64,000 bases of DNA from Symbiodinium kawagutii (Eukaryota > Sar > Dinophyceae > Suessiales > Symbiodiniaceae), in NCBI GenBank assembly GCA_009767595.1, contig VSDK01013114.1, positions 105,769-169,768 of the forward strand, given 5' to 3'. Positions 12,923 to 24,528 of the stretch are shown here, piece by piece (position 1 is the stretch's first letter; each line of letters opens with the position of its first letter). The position numbers and the translations under genes were made by a program. The notes under the pieces were generated by a model. That model made no database searches and had not been told where the DNA came from. It worked only from the letters and a program-made list of their open reading frames with translations.

Positions 12923-13348
12923 GTGTTTTTCCCAACACAGTGTACCGTTAAAACCGCAAGCATACAAATGTGGGTGAGCAAGCCCGTGAGCCCCCGGATC
13001 ATCACAAGTTTATTGATTTTTAACATGTTGACCACAGTGTTGTCGCCAGTTCCACGACCTCCTTTTGACCCATGTAAATCGCACGAATCAAACACGAAGC
13101 AAAAAATCAAGAGGTTCGGGTTGAGATTCAGCTGGAGGAATGCAGAAATGCTGGAATCACAAGCTGGATATGGGGCATACCCCCCAAAATCGACCGTGCT
13201 TAGCAAGGACAAGCAAATTTCTGAAGCAAATACATTTTTCGCTGAAGGAGTGCGACCGGATTCCAGGCATTTTTCTGTATATCCTGTACTAGGTGGGGCC
13301 CCATGGGAAAAAGTTGGAAGCCAATTGATTGTACTTCATAATTCATAA
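12923..13348 (+). CDS. 141-codon intronless plus-strand ORF, unrecognised
   Basis: One of the longest gap-free ORFs in the window. Its second half has ordinary soluble-protein composition (KIKRFGLRFSWRNAEMLESQ, then ISEANTFFAEGVRPDSRHF). Codon use is less GC-biased than in the spliced exons. No family recognised. It competes with the minus-strand exon above. Confidence 0.4.
   Translation: MFFPTQCTVKTASIQMWVSKPVSPRIITSLLIFNMLTTVLSPVPRPPFDPCKSHESNTKQKIKRFGLRFSWRNAEMLESQAGYGAYPPKSTVLSKDKQISEANTFFAEGVRPDSRHFSVYPVLGGAPWEKVGSQLIVLHNS
12946..13150 (-). CDS. Possible long minus-strand exon (competes with a plus ORF)
   Basis: Acceptor GATTCCAG and donor GTACAC bound 68 codons whose phase continues from exon 13532. 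Pieces include ISAFLQLNLNPNLLIFCFVF and INKLVMIRGLTGLLTHI. The plus-strand ORF at 12923-13348 covers the same DNA, so only one can be right. Confidence 0.3.
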
Positions 13349-13531
13349 TTATCGACCATGACTGACTGATAGTTACCCTAGTTGAAACCAACTTGTAGCT
13401 CACTTTTCCTTACAATCAATCACCTTTTTAACCAGATGTAAGAGGTAGTTACCACAGGGGGCCCACCTTGTGTAGCCAAAAATCGAAGTTGGGCAAGTCT
13501 GTGCAGTCTCCGCATGCCCCGCTTCTGCTAC

Positions 13532-13586
13532 CACGCGGCCATCAGCCGTTGAACGAGGATGCAGAACGCTGAGTTGCGAAAGGATG
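13532..13586 (-). CDS. Exon following the membrane-segment exon
   Basis: Acceptor CTTTGCAG, donor GTAGCA. It reads SFRNSAFCILVQRLMAA, in phase with exon 14267. The motif RLMAA recurs in exon 14550, suggesting an internal duplication. Confidence 0.45.
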
Positions 13587-14070
13587 CTGCAAAGCGGGTG
13601 ACCGAAACAGCACTGGTATGCGCATTATTTGAAAATACCTAGTTGTCTGCAATTATGCATAATTATACAACATATCTAAAGTTATATATATATATATACA
13701 CATGTATGTAAAATGTTGTATGTGTTCTTCTGACTGTACTTCTATCTATGTCAATGTGTGTGCTGACACTGCACAAGATACGTGATTTATAAACTCGGCC
13801 GGTTTTGTCACTTCAATTCCGCCTGCAACTTGCAGATGGACGGAACCAATGTTGGTATCCTGCCAAAAGGCAAAAAAACAGATGCCGAAAAACTTGAAGC
13901 CGTTAGCTCCACCATCTTTCACGCAGATGGTTCGTGGATTTGTCGGTGGCCAATGGTCACGAGTCACTCCGGGAAGCCACAAGACACTGTCCCAAAACAC
14001 ACCATACATTGGAGGCCTTGCTTCAAGTCGGAATAAAACATCGAAGCTTTATCTATGATCATAACAAGTG

Positions 14071-14163
14071 GTTGGTGGTTTCAACCCCCATGAAAAACAT
14101 TAGTCAACCAACCATTTGTTAATAATTACATGGGCAAATCCAAAATTTGAGACCACCAACCAG
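14071..14163. mobile_element. Family A repeat copy
   Basis: GGTTGGTGGTTTCAACCCCC to GAGACCACCAACCAG with the same core order. Confidence 0.75.
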
Positions 14164-14266
14164 CAGTTGTTTTACCCTTGTTGTTGGTTATTTTCCCTAT
14201 TATTAAACATCCTTTACGGATTATGTATGAACCCTAAAACCCATACAGCACCACCAACCAAACAAC

Positions 14267-14387
14267 CCCCATTTGTTCGGCCCAACAGCTTGGCTGCTTC
14301 ACTGACCTCCCGGGTGATCTGTGCCCTGACCAAATAGGTGATTTGATAGTAGAAGCCAGCTGCGACTGTGGTTGCAACAGTGAACAG
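14267..14387 (-). CDS. Exon with a probable membrane segment
   Basis: After acceptor CCGACACAG it reads LFTVATTVAAGFYYQITYLV, then RAQITREVSEAAKLLGRTNG plus one base. The first 20 residues are hydrophobic and could span a membrane; the rest is a charged helix. Donor GTTGTTTGGTTGGTGG is a family A-like element end. The next exon at 13586 has the matching phase. Confidence 0.6.
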
Positions 14388-14465
14388 CTGTGTCGGCTGT
14401 TAAGCTGTTGGAAACCTTCATTCGAAGCCATGTATGTCAGCAGTGTGACATTGCAAACTGTCAAC

Positions 14466-14550
14466 CGGCGAAATGATCTCGTACAGCCGTAGCAGCCATC
14501 AGTCTGGAGAATAGCCGAACTTCTCTGGGCGAGCCATCGGCCAATCCAAT
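14466..14550 (-). CDS. Exon of an unrecognised minus-strand gene
   Basis: After acceptor TTCCCAG it reads IGLADGSPREVRLFSRL, then MAATAVRDHFA plus one base, ending at GTTGAC. A donor inside (GTACGA after MAATA) would give phase 0 and join directly to exon 14387. Confidence 0.55.
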
Positions 14551-14571
14551 CTGGGAAAAAACCTTCCTGCT

Positions 14572-14581
14572 NNNNNNNNNN
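14572..14581. other. Assembly gap (10 N)
   Basis: Ten undetermined bases lie just upstream (in minus-strand sense) of the 14550 exon. Confidence 1.
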
Positions 14582-16634
14582 GCTGATCTGCCGGGACAGT
14601 GAATATCTATCGCCATGATTTGCAAACATATGGTGATTTCTTAAAATGGGGTTACCCCCAAATCATCCAATATTAACCGCTTGCAGTCACAAACCAAGCA
14701 GTTTGGGGGTCCCCTATGTTGAGAACCCTCATGTGTGTCATATCTTAGCCCTTTCTGTTCCGAATGAATGAACCTGATTCATCACAACAAGTGATGCCAG
14801 AAAAACAAATCTGCTCAATAATTGTCAGTCTAATGTTACATATCCCATGCCCCCCTTTTGTAGGGAATCTATGCATCAAATGGTTACTACTATTTGTTAA
14901 CACATTGCTGGACATTGACCAACGCATTATTCTGCTTAACGAATCTTAATTCTTGACCAACCTGCAAAGCGGGTCGATTCACAAACAATTCTGAAGCAAG
15001 AACACACTTGTTAATGGTAGATCCATATGAATAAATCGGTCCTAGTGTTCTTCAAACAGCTGCTGGTTTTCCATTAAATAAAAGGGTTTACGAATATGGA
15101 TCACTACTCTAATATCTTTCTGCCATCATTCTTGTCAGCAATCCTTAACCGGTTTCAACCCTTCGGAAAAATATTGGTCAACCAACCAACCATTTCTATA
15201 TACTGGGGAAAACATAGATTGTTTAAAACCATAAGCCAAATGGCTGTGGGTCAAAACCATGTACCGCTGGTTCCCCTATCATTAACTAGCAAGTTTTCCC
15301 AAGGAAACTGTTGGTGAATCCTCCATGATCGTTGGTTGGCTAACTGCTTGACCCAGATCAAGATTCACTCAACAACTCTAGAAGTCACATCCGGCGGAGT
15401 GACAGCAGCAGCACTCACGCACGCAGGAAATGTCCACGCAGCCTGCGACATGCCCAGGCGAACCAAGGGGGGCCCCTGGCAGTTGTCAGTTGGGTTTTAA
15501 GCCCTGGTGCACTCGAGCAAACGCACCTGGAAGGCAAGAATCATCAATATGATTTATGGGTAAAACTACCATCAAACATGGTGGATTTTACTCTTCCAGC
15601 TTAATTTGCCGGATTGTAACCTTTACCAACTTACAATAATGATTGAAGTCTCACCTAGCCCAGCAAACACTGGCTATGGCAATTCTTGATGAAAATGACG
15701 ATTTCCCAATTCTCTAACAATTCGCAAGAACCAACCATATAATTATATCATATCATACCGTATCTATACTTCTTGAGTGTTGGAAAGCGCCACTCTTTGG
15801 AATGGCAACAGACTTTGGATGAGAGGAAACTGGGCTCAAGATTGACCTGGGAACACTCTCATCACCAGCGAGGCCGGGGGTTCTGCTCCTGCAATGGCTG
15901 AAGGTGTGAAGGGCTCCGTGCGAACCCCAGCTGCTGACATCCTGATCAGCTCCTGCCCCTCTAGCCCTCCGGATGGGTTCGCTACTACGAATTCTTGTTT
16001 GATGGTGGCGTGACCCCTGAAATTCCCATCAACGATTTGATTATATTTGATTCATCTGGGATGGTTGATTGGGTATACCACGGGGCCGCTCCGTGAGCTT
16101 GGGACTTGTGTCCAGCTGGAAAAGCTACGATTTGGTTACACCACTCCTTTCTGGCTCCCCCCTTTCAAGGGCCAGAACGGGATACCCCTGGCTCCAAATC
16201 AACCGCTCCCAACCAAGAGCCAATGCCAATACGATTGGTTTATAACAGATTTCCGTCTTGGGGGTACAAAAAAAATGAATTTCCATTCTAAATGGTTACT
16301 GACTCTATTGCGCTATCAAAAACATAATGGTTAATAATTTCGACCCATCATCAACCAAGCAACAACCAAATAACTCACCATCCCATTCACCGACCATCAT
16401 TCACCATCTCATTCACCATCACCATGATTCACCATCACTCACCACCCAAATTCACCACCCTAACCACCCGAATCATTCACCATCTTTGCTACCATCATTT
16501 GGCAGTGGGTCAGTTCACCCTGTAACTCTGGTTCCCCTGTCATTAACCATTGATTTCCTTCTTATTTTTGATTAGAAGCTCCTATTAGTTGGCTGGTTAA
16601 TAATGACCCATACCCATTTCCCGCCCTTCACCGG

Positions 16635-16756
16635 CCCTTCCAGCCGCGCTCCCTGGCACGGCTCCCAACCGCACCGCCCCATGGCTCCCCCCGGCACCTC
16701 TCCAAGGCATCGGCCAAGTTCTCCGCGGAGGCGGCGCTGGCACGGCTGGGAGACTG
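16635..16756. CDS. Very GC-rich coding-like segment, strand ambiguous
   Basis: Plus strand: from CTTCCAG, SLARLPTAPPHGSPRHLSK then ASAKFSAEAALARLGD to a perfect GTGAGT. Minus strand: from TCTCCCAG, RASAASAENLADALERCRG then EPWGGAVGSRARERGWKG to GTGAAG. Both are open and GC3-rich, so I cannot choose. Confidence 0.45.
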
Positions 16757-17087
16757 GTGAGTGACCAGGCCTCGGCCCAGCGACACGACACGTGGGGAAC
16801 CCATGGGGCACACGCGCCAGGGGCGCGGCGCCAAAGATTTTCAGGTGCCAGGAATGAATGGTTGATGGATGGTTGGTTGGTTGGTGAAGTATAGTGGTTC
16901 ATTGATGTTGATGGTTGATAGTTGATGGATTGTTGATGGTTGATGGATTGTTGATGGATGTGGATGGTTACTATTGGTGAGTGGTTGAAGCACTTAGCAA
17001 ATCATGGCGGAGTTTTCAACACCTGCCGGCCCATCTGCCAGCCCTGCACCCCTGGCTGTTCACATCCAATGACCAGACTAGTCTTAC

Positions 17088-17193
17088 CTGGTTGGTGGTT
17101 TCAATCCCTATGAAAAATATGCGCAAGTCAACCAACCATTTGTTCAGAACTACTAGGGGAAATATGCAACATGTTTATCAAACCACCAACCAG
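17088..17193. mobile_element. Family A repeat copy
   Basis: CTGGTTGGTGGTTTCAATCC to AAACCACCAACCAG, about 106 bases. Confidence 0.75.
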
Positions 17194-17286
17194 TAGCTGT
17201 TTAACCACTATATTGTTGGCCATTCTTCCCTATTGTTCACCATGATTAATGGTTTTAACCATTGGTTTCAACCACCAACCAGTTAC

Positions 17287-17389
17287 TGTTGCGATGTTCA
17301 TCCCTTCGTGTTGGATGCGAGCTGGCCAAGCGGCCAATCAGGTTCGAGAAGTTCATTCGCGCCAGAGTCTTGTGAAGGTTCCGCGCATC
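17287..17389 (-). CDS. Exon of an unrecognised minus-strand gene
   Basis: After acceptor TTGCCCAG it reads DARNLHKTLARMNFSNL, then IGRLASSHPTRRDEHRN plus one base. Donor GTAACT is immediately followed by CTGGTTGGTGG, the end of a family A repeat. Codon use is GC3-rich. No family recognised. Confidence 0.55.
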
Positions 17390-17519
17390 CTGGGCAAAAC
17401 ATGGTGGTTTCGGAAAATGGTGGTTTCTCAACATGGGGTACCCCCAAATCATCCAATGTTAGTCATTTATGGTAATAAAACCAGCCATTCTTGGGGTCCG
17501 CTATTTTGAGAAACAGCCA

Positions 17520-19200
17520 AATAGGGAACGGGAAAAATGCTTGGTTTGTTACAATCAACTCTTTTTCAATAAACAATGTTACTATCAATGGTGAATAAAC
17601 CCCCAAATGTTGGCTTGTTCATAAGTGGATGATTTGGGGGTCCCCAATTTCAAGAAGCACCCACATCTGAAAACCACGCAGCTGCATGCGGCCGCATGTG
17701 GACACCCATCTCACTACTTGAATTTAATGATGAACGGGTAGTATCCACTATAAACCGTCAGATTTTACATGGTGGCACTAACCATTGCTAACCATGATCA
17801 AACATGTTCAACCATTCCCACCCTGCATGAAAGAATGCAAGCTATTACTAACCATCAATATACCTGCAATCAATCTATGGATAATCCATGTTTGACCATT
17901 GAGAAGTATGTCAATCATTGATATAACCATATGCACAACCATATTAACCATTGACCCATGAATGTTTAACCCATGTTCAACCATCATCAACTCCACTTAT
18001 CCTGTTCCCTACCACTGGCAACCCCAAGAGGGAAGCTAGCTGGTGGACACTTTGGCCGCATCGCTTCATCGCTGCAACTCATAAATCATCTTTGGCTGAT
18101 TAACATGGATATTAATCTTCTAACCAACAGGGATCTATTCATGTAATGATCAGCTTATCATAAGAATTCTTTATCACCCACTATTTGGGTATGTGCCAAG
18201 CCATAGTAGGAACCCCGAAACCAATGGTTTCCATTCGTAAAATGATCATTTTTGGGTGGGGTATTGGGTACCCAATGGCTTGGCAAATACCCACATGGCA
18301 AATATCGTGAATTACAGTCCAAGTATGTTTGTTGTGATCCATAGTTGTGAACAACAAATTGGCTGGCCAAGGTTGATGATAATGGCTTATAACAATTACG
18401 AAGTATGACTCAGAGTTGCCCATGGTCAATAGATCAGGTAAACACATGTCAGCAGCAATGATTAATGATGGTTAAGACTCATGGTCAAACCTGGTTCACA
18501 ACTGTGGTTAATCAATCTTTGACAATAATCACGACAGTCATGGTTTGTGACAGCCATGAATAGTAGTTAATCAATTAATCATGTTCAACAAGAACCAATT
18601 AATGGTTAGTTAGTCCAAGTCAGTGAGTCAATAGTGCTTGATACTTGTTCTGAACAAAAGTCAATCATCTTCACTAGCAATAATTAATCAATAATGGTGA
18701 CCGCCAAGAACCTTGCTTAGAAATGGCCAGCAACACTTGTCAATCATAGATAATAACAATCTCCGGAATGCTTGATAGATTAACAATCATGGTCCATGGT
18801 CAATACGGATCAATCAAGTTATTGGCACAGTGGTTTCTTGTTGAACAAATAATTATGTATGGTTTGGCTCGGTCCCTAGCATTCCCTAATCATGCTCCCC
18901 TACCTTTGACAAGCAATAGATACACTTGCGATCGCTGCAACAAGCAACAACAAACAAGGCTTTGTCATATGTTGCTATCGTTACCGATACAGCAACGGAA
19001 CAACAACTGAGTTGCTTGAAGATCCACTGCCCACACGGTAATTTCACTATGGTAAATCCATCCAATCCAAACAAAAAACACTCAAGAACTTAGTTGGTGG
19101 GTAACATCAAATCCAATCAAACAAACTGAGATGTTTTAACTCATCATCCAATCAAAAAAATTGCTAAAACATCTCAGTTGTTGGGTGCAACCAGTGCAAC
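17520..19200. other. Intergenic or intronic stretch without clear genes
   Basis: AT-rich DNA made of AACCAT and CAATCA modules. One short ORF with YTCDRCNKQQQTRLC at 18768-19010 is not convincing. Confidence 0.45.
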
Positions 19201-19207
19201 TGTGCCA

Positions 19208-19382
19208 AATCTCATGGATTCTCCGCAGCTTCACCGGCACCTCTTCACCCTGGCCGCAGCTGGGTGGCCCCCGCGCGTTCGGAGACATTGGCGTTCAACG
19301 CAGTCGCTCCTCCGGCCTCCTCCTGGGACGTTGCGTCATGGTGACCCGAGCTGGTGAACTTCTTCGTGGAAGCAATGGAAAG
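19208..19382. CDS. GC-rich coding-like segment, strand ambiguous
   Basis: Minus strand: open from a short acceptor-like CACGAAG, reading TSSGHHDATSQEEAGG then ATALNANVSERAGATQL, to donor GTGAAG. Plus strand: SETLAFNAVAPPASSWDVAS, then an in-frame TGA, then PELVNFFVEAME before a perfect GTGAGT. The minus reading needs no stop and has higher GC3. Confidence 0.4.
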
Positions 19383-19400
19383 TGAGTTATTAACGTAACC

Positions 19401-19509
19401 ATATGGTGGTTTCTCAAAATAGGAGTACCCCAAAATGGTTGGTTTATTACTATAAATGATTAGTAAAGGATGATTTAGGGGTACCCCTATTTTGAGAAAC
19501 CACCATATT
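19401..19509. mobile_element. Family B repeat, near-perfect palindrome
   Basis: ATATGGTGGTTTCTCAAAAT at one end and its inverse at the other, about 108 bases, starting about 18 bases after the GTGAGT at 19383. Confidence 0.85.
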
Positions 19510-20527
19510 ATGGCAAAAATAGTTACCAAATGTAGGGTACCCTCTGGTGAAGCTAAAAAACACCATCTTTACGTGTAAAACCATGATTGGCAATGGAAAA
19601 TCACCGATTTTTGGGGGAAACCCAGCTGGAAATCAACTATAAATGGTGGATTTTCCATTGCCAGGTTAGTTTGCCAAAGGGTACCCTCTGGCACACCAAC
19701 GTCTTTACGGGTAAAAGACCATTATCAATAGATATACATAGTGGATTTTCCACTTCCAGCTTAGTTTGCCGGAGTGTAAGTAATGCTTCATCATGGTGAA
19801 TCATGATCATAAGTTGCTTAATCAGCCATTTCATTACTTAACTATACAGTTGTATTTATCTATCTAAACTGTACTTTTTTAATTGTGAAACCAATCACTA
19901 TCTGTGCACCAAAAGTGGTAGTTACCCTTGCTTTAAGCCAGTGCTACACATGTTTGGCACAGGCGATGAGATGTTAGTTCAGCTACCTTATAGGGTGCAA
20001 CTAACATCAACTAATCATGGGTCCCACTTACCCCAGCACATTTAAGTTTCTTTGCGTTTGGTGGCTTGGCCATTTCGCTCGACACTGGTGGACAAAAAGA
20101 ATCTTGTACTGCTTGCTTCATCGGGGTAACCTGATATCAACTACAAGGTGGGCCCATGTGGGCTCCATATCCCCAAAGTATCCCAAAGTAGTTGATTTGG
20201 GTTATAACTAGGGTAACTACAAATGGCTTATCCAACTTACAATATCTGAGGGGCCCTTGTAGTGCAATCCAACCTGGGATTCCACCCCTGTAAAAAAAAT
20301 GCTTGTCAACCAACCATTTGTTTACGATTACATTTGGTAAAATCAAATTGTTTGAAACCACCAACCAGTAGCTGTTTAACCATTATTGTTGGTTATTATT
20401 CCCCTATTATCAACCACTATTAACACTATTAACTACTATTAACCCCTATGAACCAACCAGGACACCCACAACTGACAACCAGGACATCCTCAACAAACAG
20501 CAGCACATCAGCTACGGGGACGGACAC

Positions 20528-20607
20528 CTCCATGAGTTGCAACACCTCTTTAGCTTCAGTTTCCATTCCGGCCTGCGGCTTGGTGGGTCTTGACACGGAG
20601 CCAGGGG
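20528..20607 (-). CDS. Possible exon of an unrecognised minus-strand gene
   Basis: From acceptor AATGGCAG the frame reads PGSVSRPTKPQAGMETEAKE, then VLQLME, to donor GTGTCC. The plus strand carries a Ser/Thr-rich ORF (20448 to 20666) that ends in a stop and could be the real one. Confidence 0.35.
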
Positions 20608-20735
20608 CTGCCATTGGGGAAGGGATGGCAACCCACCTCCAACATGCAATGCCCAAGAAAATCTAGAGAGCGGAACCCTGTGAGGCGGTGAATTTTGGCT
20701 AAAAATGAGCATAAAACACTGTAAATACCGGTGAA

Positions 20736-21035
20736 TTATGAGTTTGAGGGGTCTGAAACCCTGGAATCTACCGGGGGTTTCTCAAGCATTTCGAGGGAAC
20801 CCCATAGCAACAATGACCAGTTCGAGTGGTTGATTACACTTGGATTTCCCAAATTTTGCGGCAAACCAGCAACCAAACAAGCGACCATTAAACCAATGCT
20901 GGGCCAATCGCATTGGCAGTGTTCAGTACTGCCGATGTCCCAAAAGGCTGAGGTGCAGCTTGCCACAAGCAAGAAAATGATTCCAAAAAGCGCTTCACCA
21001 AGAGTTGCAGGAAAATCAAGAAATATCGTGGACAA
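20736..21035 (-). CDS. Possible membrane-protein exon
   Basis: The minus strand is open for 99 codons. The middle reads ATLGEALFGIIFLLVASCTS, then AFWDIG and WPSIGLMVACLVAGLPQ: two hydrophobic stretches long enough to span a membrane. Exon limits are not clear. The plus strand (AEVQLATSKKMIPKSASPR, 20731 to 21039) is an alternative reading. Confidence 0.35.
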   Translation of the reverse strand: MSTIFLDFPATLGEALFGIIFLLVASCTSAFWDIGSTEHCQCDWPSIGLMVACLVAGLPQNLGNPSVINHSNWSLLLWGSLEMLEKPPVDSRVSDPSNS

Positions 21036-22954
21036 ATGAATCTATATTTTGACCTTGTGCTACACTGCTAATTTGAACAAATCATCGCTCGATAGTTGTT
21101 AAGTTCACTTTCCCAGATTGCTGCGTTCAAGCATCAACGCCAATGATCCCAGAGTGTGTAAGTGTAAGGTGATGGTGTGTTTACCGATTCATCTCTGAGG
21201 TTAAGCTGGGGCTGTAGATTTGTCACTTGTCACTGGAAGTTTGTCTGACAAAATTGTTCCGCATCCCTCAATCCCTCCATCTTTAGCTTCAGGTGCATTA
21301 TCTTTCTTTCAACTAATTGCTCACAGTGCTGCTGCACCCATTGATAATGTCAAAATGTGGTAAATCAAACGACTCATTCAAATGCAATTCATGGTCATAT
21401 TTGGCCATTGATACTGCTGAATAAAATCAATGGCAAATTAAAACTACCAGTACATATCTTTTGACCCAATTCATGCCAGTGGTTGGCACCAACGGCGAAT
21501 GACTACTAATCATCATGAAGATCACCACTGGTTCACCAGTATATAACTATGTTGGTTTCTCACCCATTCATGGTGGCTAACCCGAATACCTATCAAATAA
21601 CGGGCGACATGGTAGGTGAACTAAACCTTATGACGGTGGTGAATACAGGTAGTTGCAAGCTCGCAGTGATGCACATCCAATTGCTTCTGAATACTTCCAA
21701 AAGTAACAACCTATCATTGACATTATGATCGTTTCTCAAAATAGGGGAAGCCCAAATCATTCAATGAATTGATCATGTATCATAAATCATATATAGCAAT
21801 AACCAACCATAACTTGGGGGTTCCCATTTTTGGAACCCCCCCATATCTAGTTGGTATCTCCCCTGCTATGTTTCTGAGCCCAAAGCTGCTTCTTGTCTCC
21901 TGGCATTTTTTCCAGTACTGGTTCATCTCATGAATTTCAAGAAACCACCATGTAATATATGACTATTCTGAACCCAGTTCCCTGATCACTATTAAGTTTA
22001 AGCATGTTTCAATCACTACTGAACTATCATGAACCAAAACTGGCGGGTACCCATTTTTTAAAGAAACCACCATGACCTTGGTTCCTCAACCATTGACCAT
22101 TCTATTCCCCATGGTTGTTGCTTATGATCAGCTGGCTATGGGTCAAGCAGTTAACCAACCAATGTCATGGTGGATATTAACCAACCAAACTATAGGGAAA
22201 ACAATGGTTCATGATGGGAGAACCATGGGGACTAAGGGTTTTGACCCACTGCCAGCTATCAAAATGATGGTTCACTGCTCGACGTGCCATACATATCCAT
22301 GAGAACAGAACCCCCTTGGAAACCATAGACATACACCACCATACCTAGTTGGTATATCAACTGTGGTTGATTGTTATCACCCATGATCCATCAAGCATTG
22401 TTTAACTATGGTTCATGAACCCCCTTGGATATTGCTATTATAGGCAGGAGTCAATATCAAAGCATCATACAGTTGCGATCCGCAACTGGCCATTCACCAT
22501 GGGTTGACCTTCCGGATTGGAAGAAACCACCATGACGATTATTCACCCTTATTACCCACTCTGAATCACTAACCAACCATGACTTGTGGGTCCGAAAATT
22601 TTGAGAAAACCATCCCCCCATTGCAAGGTGGGCCCCCAACCACTGAACTAACTTGGTTTATAAGTGACTTAACGAGTTCGGATCAACGACTCCAGTTACA
22701 GGGGTGAACTCACCCAACAACTATAAGCCCACCTTGTGGAAACCATGGTTCATGAACCATTAACCATTGTATTCCCCTACTATTGGTTATTATCCCTCGA
22801 TTATCACCCATTAATCATCAACCAATGGTTCCTTAACCCCCTTGGTTTCCCCAGCGAGATCTCAGCACTGATCCCGAAAAACTCCTCCATCTCCAACTGG
22901 TTCCTTAACCCCCAACTGGATCCCTTGGATCCTTAGCCCTCCTTGGATTACTTG

Positions 22955-22992
22955 GAAACGAGCAGAGATCTCAGCACTCAACTCATCTGGCT
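22955..22992 (-). CDS. Small possible exon after a family C repeat
   Basis: The minus strand reads DELSAEISARFQ starting exactly after CACAGCCAG, the end of a family C repeat, up to a GTAATC donor. It is too short to identify. Confidence 0.25.
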
Positions 22993-23427
22993 GTGAGTCA
23001 AAACCCTTAGTCCCCCTGGTTCCCCTACTATTAGCCAGTGTTTTGCTTAGTATTGGTTCGTCATTATCCACCATGAAAGTTGGTTGGTTAACTGCTTGAC
23101 CCAGCTCACCATATATAGCTGGTATATGAACTACTATTGTTACATATCATACCCAGCTTCATTAACCATTAACCAGCTAGTCAGTTAACCATTAGTTGGT
23201 TGGTTCATATTGACCCATAACCATATAGTTGGTATATATCCCCTATACTTGTTAGTTATCATCACCTATGATTAACCATTTACCAGCTATAACCATTGGT
23301 TGGTTGGTTCACTGCTTGACCCATAGCCAAATTGTTCATTATCCCCTATAGTTGCTAGTTGTTATCCCCTATGATTAATCATTATAACCAGCCATTGGTT
23401 GGTTCACTGCTTGACCCGGTCGCTCGC

Positions 23428-23571
23428 CATCTCAACCCAGCACTCCCTCGGTTTCCGCACCTGTCGCGCCTTGACGCGGCAAAAGTGCAGGACGAGCGCC
23501 AACAATTCGCGGCGGCTCAAGCCCTGGAGCTCAACGAGTCGTGGCAACGACACGAAAGGCGGCTTAAAGAG
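23428..23571. CDS. Coding-like segment, strand ambiguous
   Basis: Plus-strand reading: SRLDAAKVQDERQQFAAAQ then LELNESWQRHERRLKEL, a charged helix, from acceptor AACCCAG to donor GTAAAC. Minus-strand reading: 48 codons with LPRLVELQGLSRRELLAL, from acceptor TTACCTAG to a GCGAGC donor that is the end of a family C repeat. The minus strand fits the direction of neighbouring genes and has higher GC3. The plus-strand composition is typical of a coiled helix. Confidence 0.45.
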
Positions 23572-23577
23572 CTAGGT

Positions 23578-23750
23578 AAACCACAGGAAACCATGGGAAA
23601 ACCATGGGAAAAGTATAGGAAAAGTACAGGAACCCATGGAAACCATAGGAAAACCATAGGAAAACCATAGGAAAACCCTAGGAAAACCCTAGGAAAACCA
23701 TGGGAAAAATCCAGAAACCCATGGGAAAGCATGGGAAAACTCGAGGAAAG
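23578..23750. repeat. GGAAAACCATG tandem array
   Basis: Repeats of GGAAAACCATGGGAAAACC follow the coding-like segment at 23571. The inverse motif (GGTTTTCCTATGGTTTTCCC) occurs at 56370-56490. Confidence 0.75.
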
Positions 23751-24441
23751 GTGGGTAAAACATCATAGATAATAAGTCACCTGATGGTGAAGCATGATGG
23801 TCAATTACTTTTGATGATCAACTGCATACGGACTGGTACCCTATCAATACCTGTACATCACAATTTGAGATTATGAGTTTGTTTTCGTTCACGTACGTTC
23901 AAAGTTGAGTAGCACATCAGATACGTGTTCAATACTGTATCATACTGTACCATACTGTATCATACTGTATACCCAAATATACCCAAACAACGGAAGTACT
24001 GGTTGCTCAGATTCTCTGAGCTCTTCAAGTGACTCAGCAAAGCTGGTCAACTCTCAACCGAACAACTTTAACCCATCGGGCATACTTGGTATACCAACGA
24101 ACCACTGGTGTACAAGCTCAGTGCGAGCTCAACCTGGTGAGGAAACAAAAATACATCAACAGCTTTCGTTATGAACACGGTTCTGGTGCGGTGCTGGTTG
24201 GCCGATCATGGTTGGTGAATGATGGGAAAACTCTTGGTACAGTACTGGCTGGTGGTTGGACAACCCCTCAAAAAAAGACTTGTTAATACAATGGAACATC
24301 AAAAACATCTTTAAAAACACCAGCTACTTTTCTCGTACTTTTCTGGTTCGCGCGAAGGCAGTGAACGATAAAAAACCACCAACTAGTAGTTGGGATCCTG
24401 AAATTGTTCGTGACCTCATCATTTTCGGAGAGAACTGGTTG

Positions 24442-24528
24442 TCAGCCCATGCCGACATCGGCGAGGTCGTCCAGCTTTGCCAGGGCCTCATTGGAACCAA
24501 CAACAGATGCTTCTCGAAACACAACCAG
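24442..24528 (-). CDS. CCCH gene terminal exon with stop
   Basis: After acceptor ACCAATAG it reads LVVFREASVVGSNEAL, then AKLDDLADVGMG and TGA, in the phase left by the previous exon. The plus strand is also open here (EIVRDLIIFGENWLSAH), but phase and gene context favour the minus strand. Confidence 0.6.
   Translation of the reverse strand: MVVFREASVVGSNEALAKLDDLADVGMG

Noticed and set aside
16327..16575. His/Ser/Pro-rich ORF (HHPNHPNHSPS type)
   Set aside because: Derived from CACCATCATTCACC repeat DNA; no splice or codon signal.
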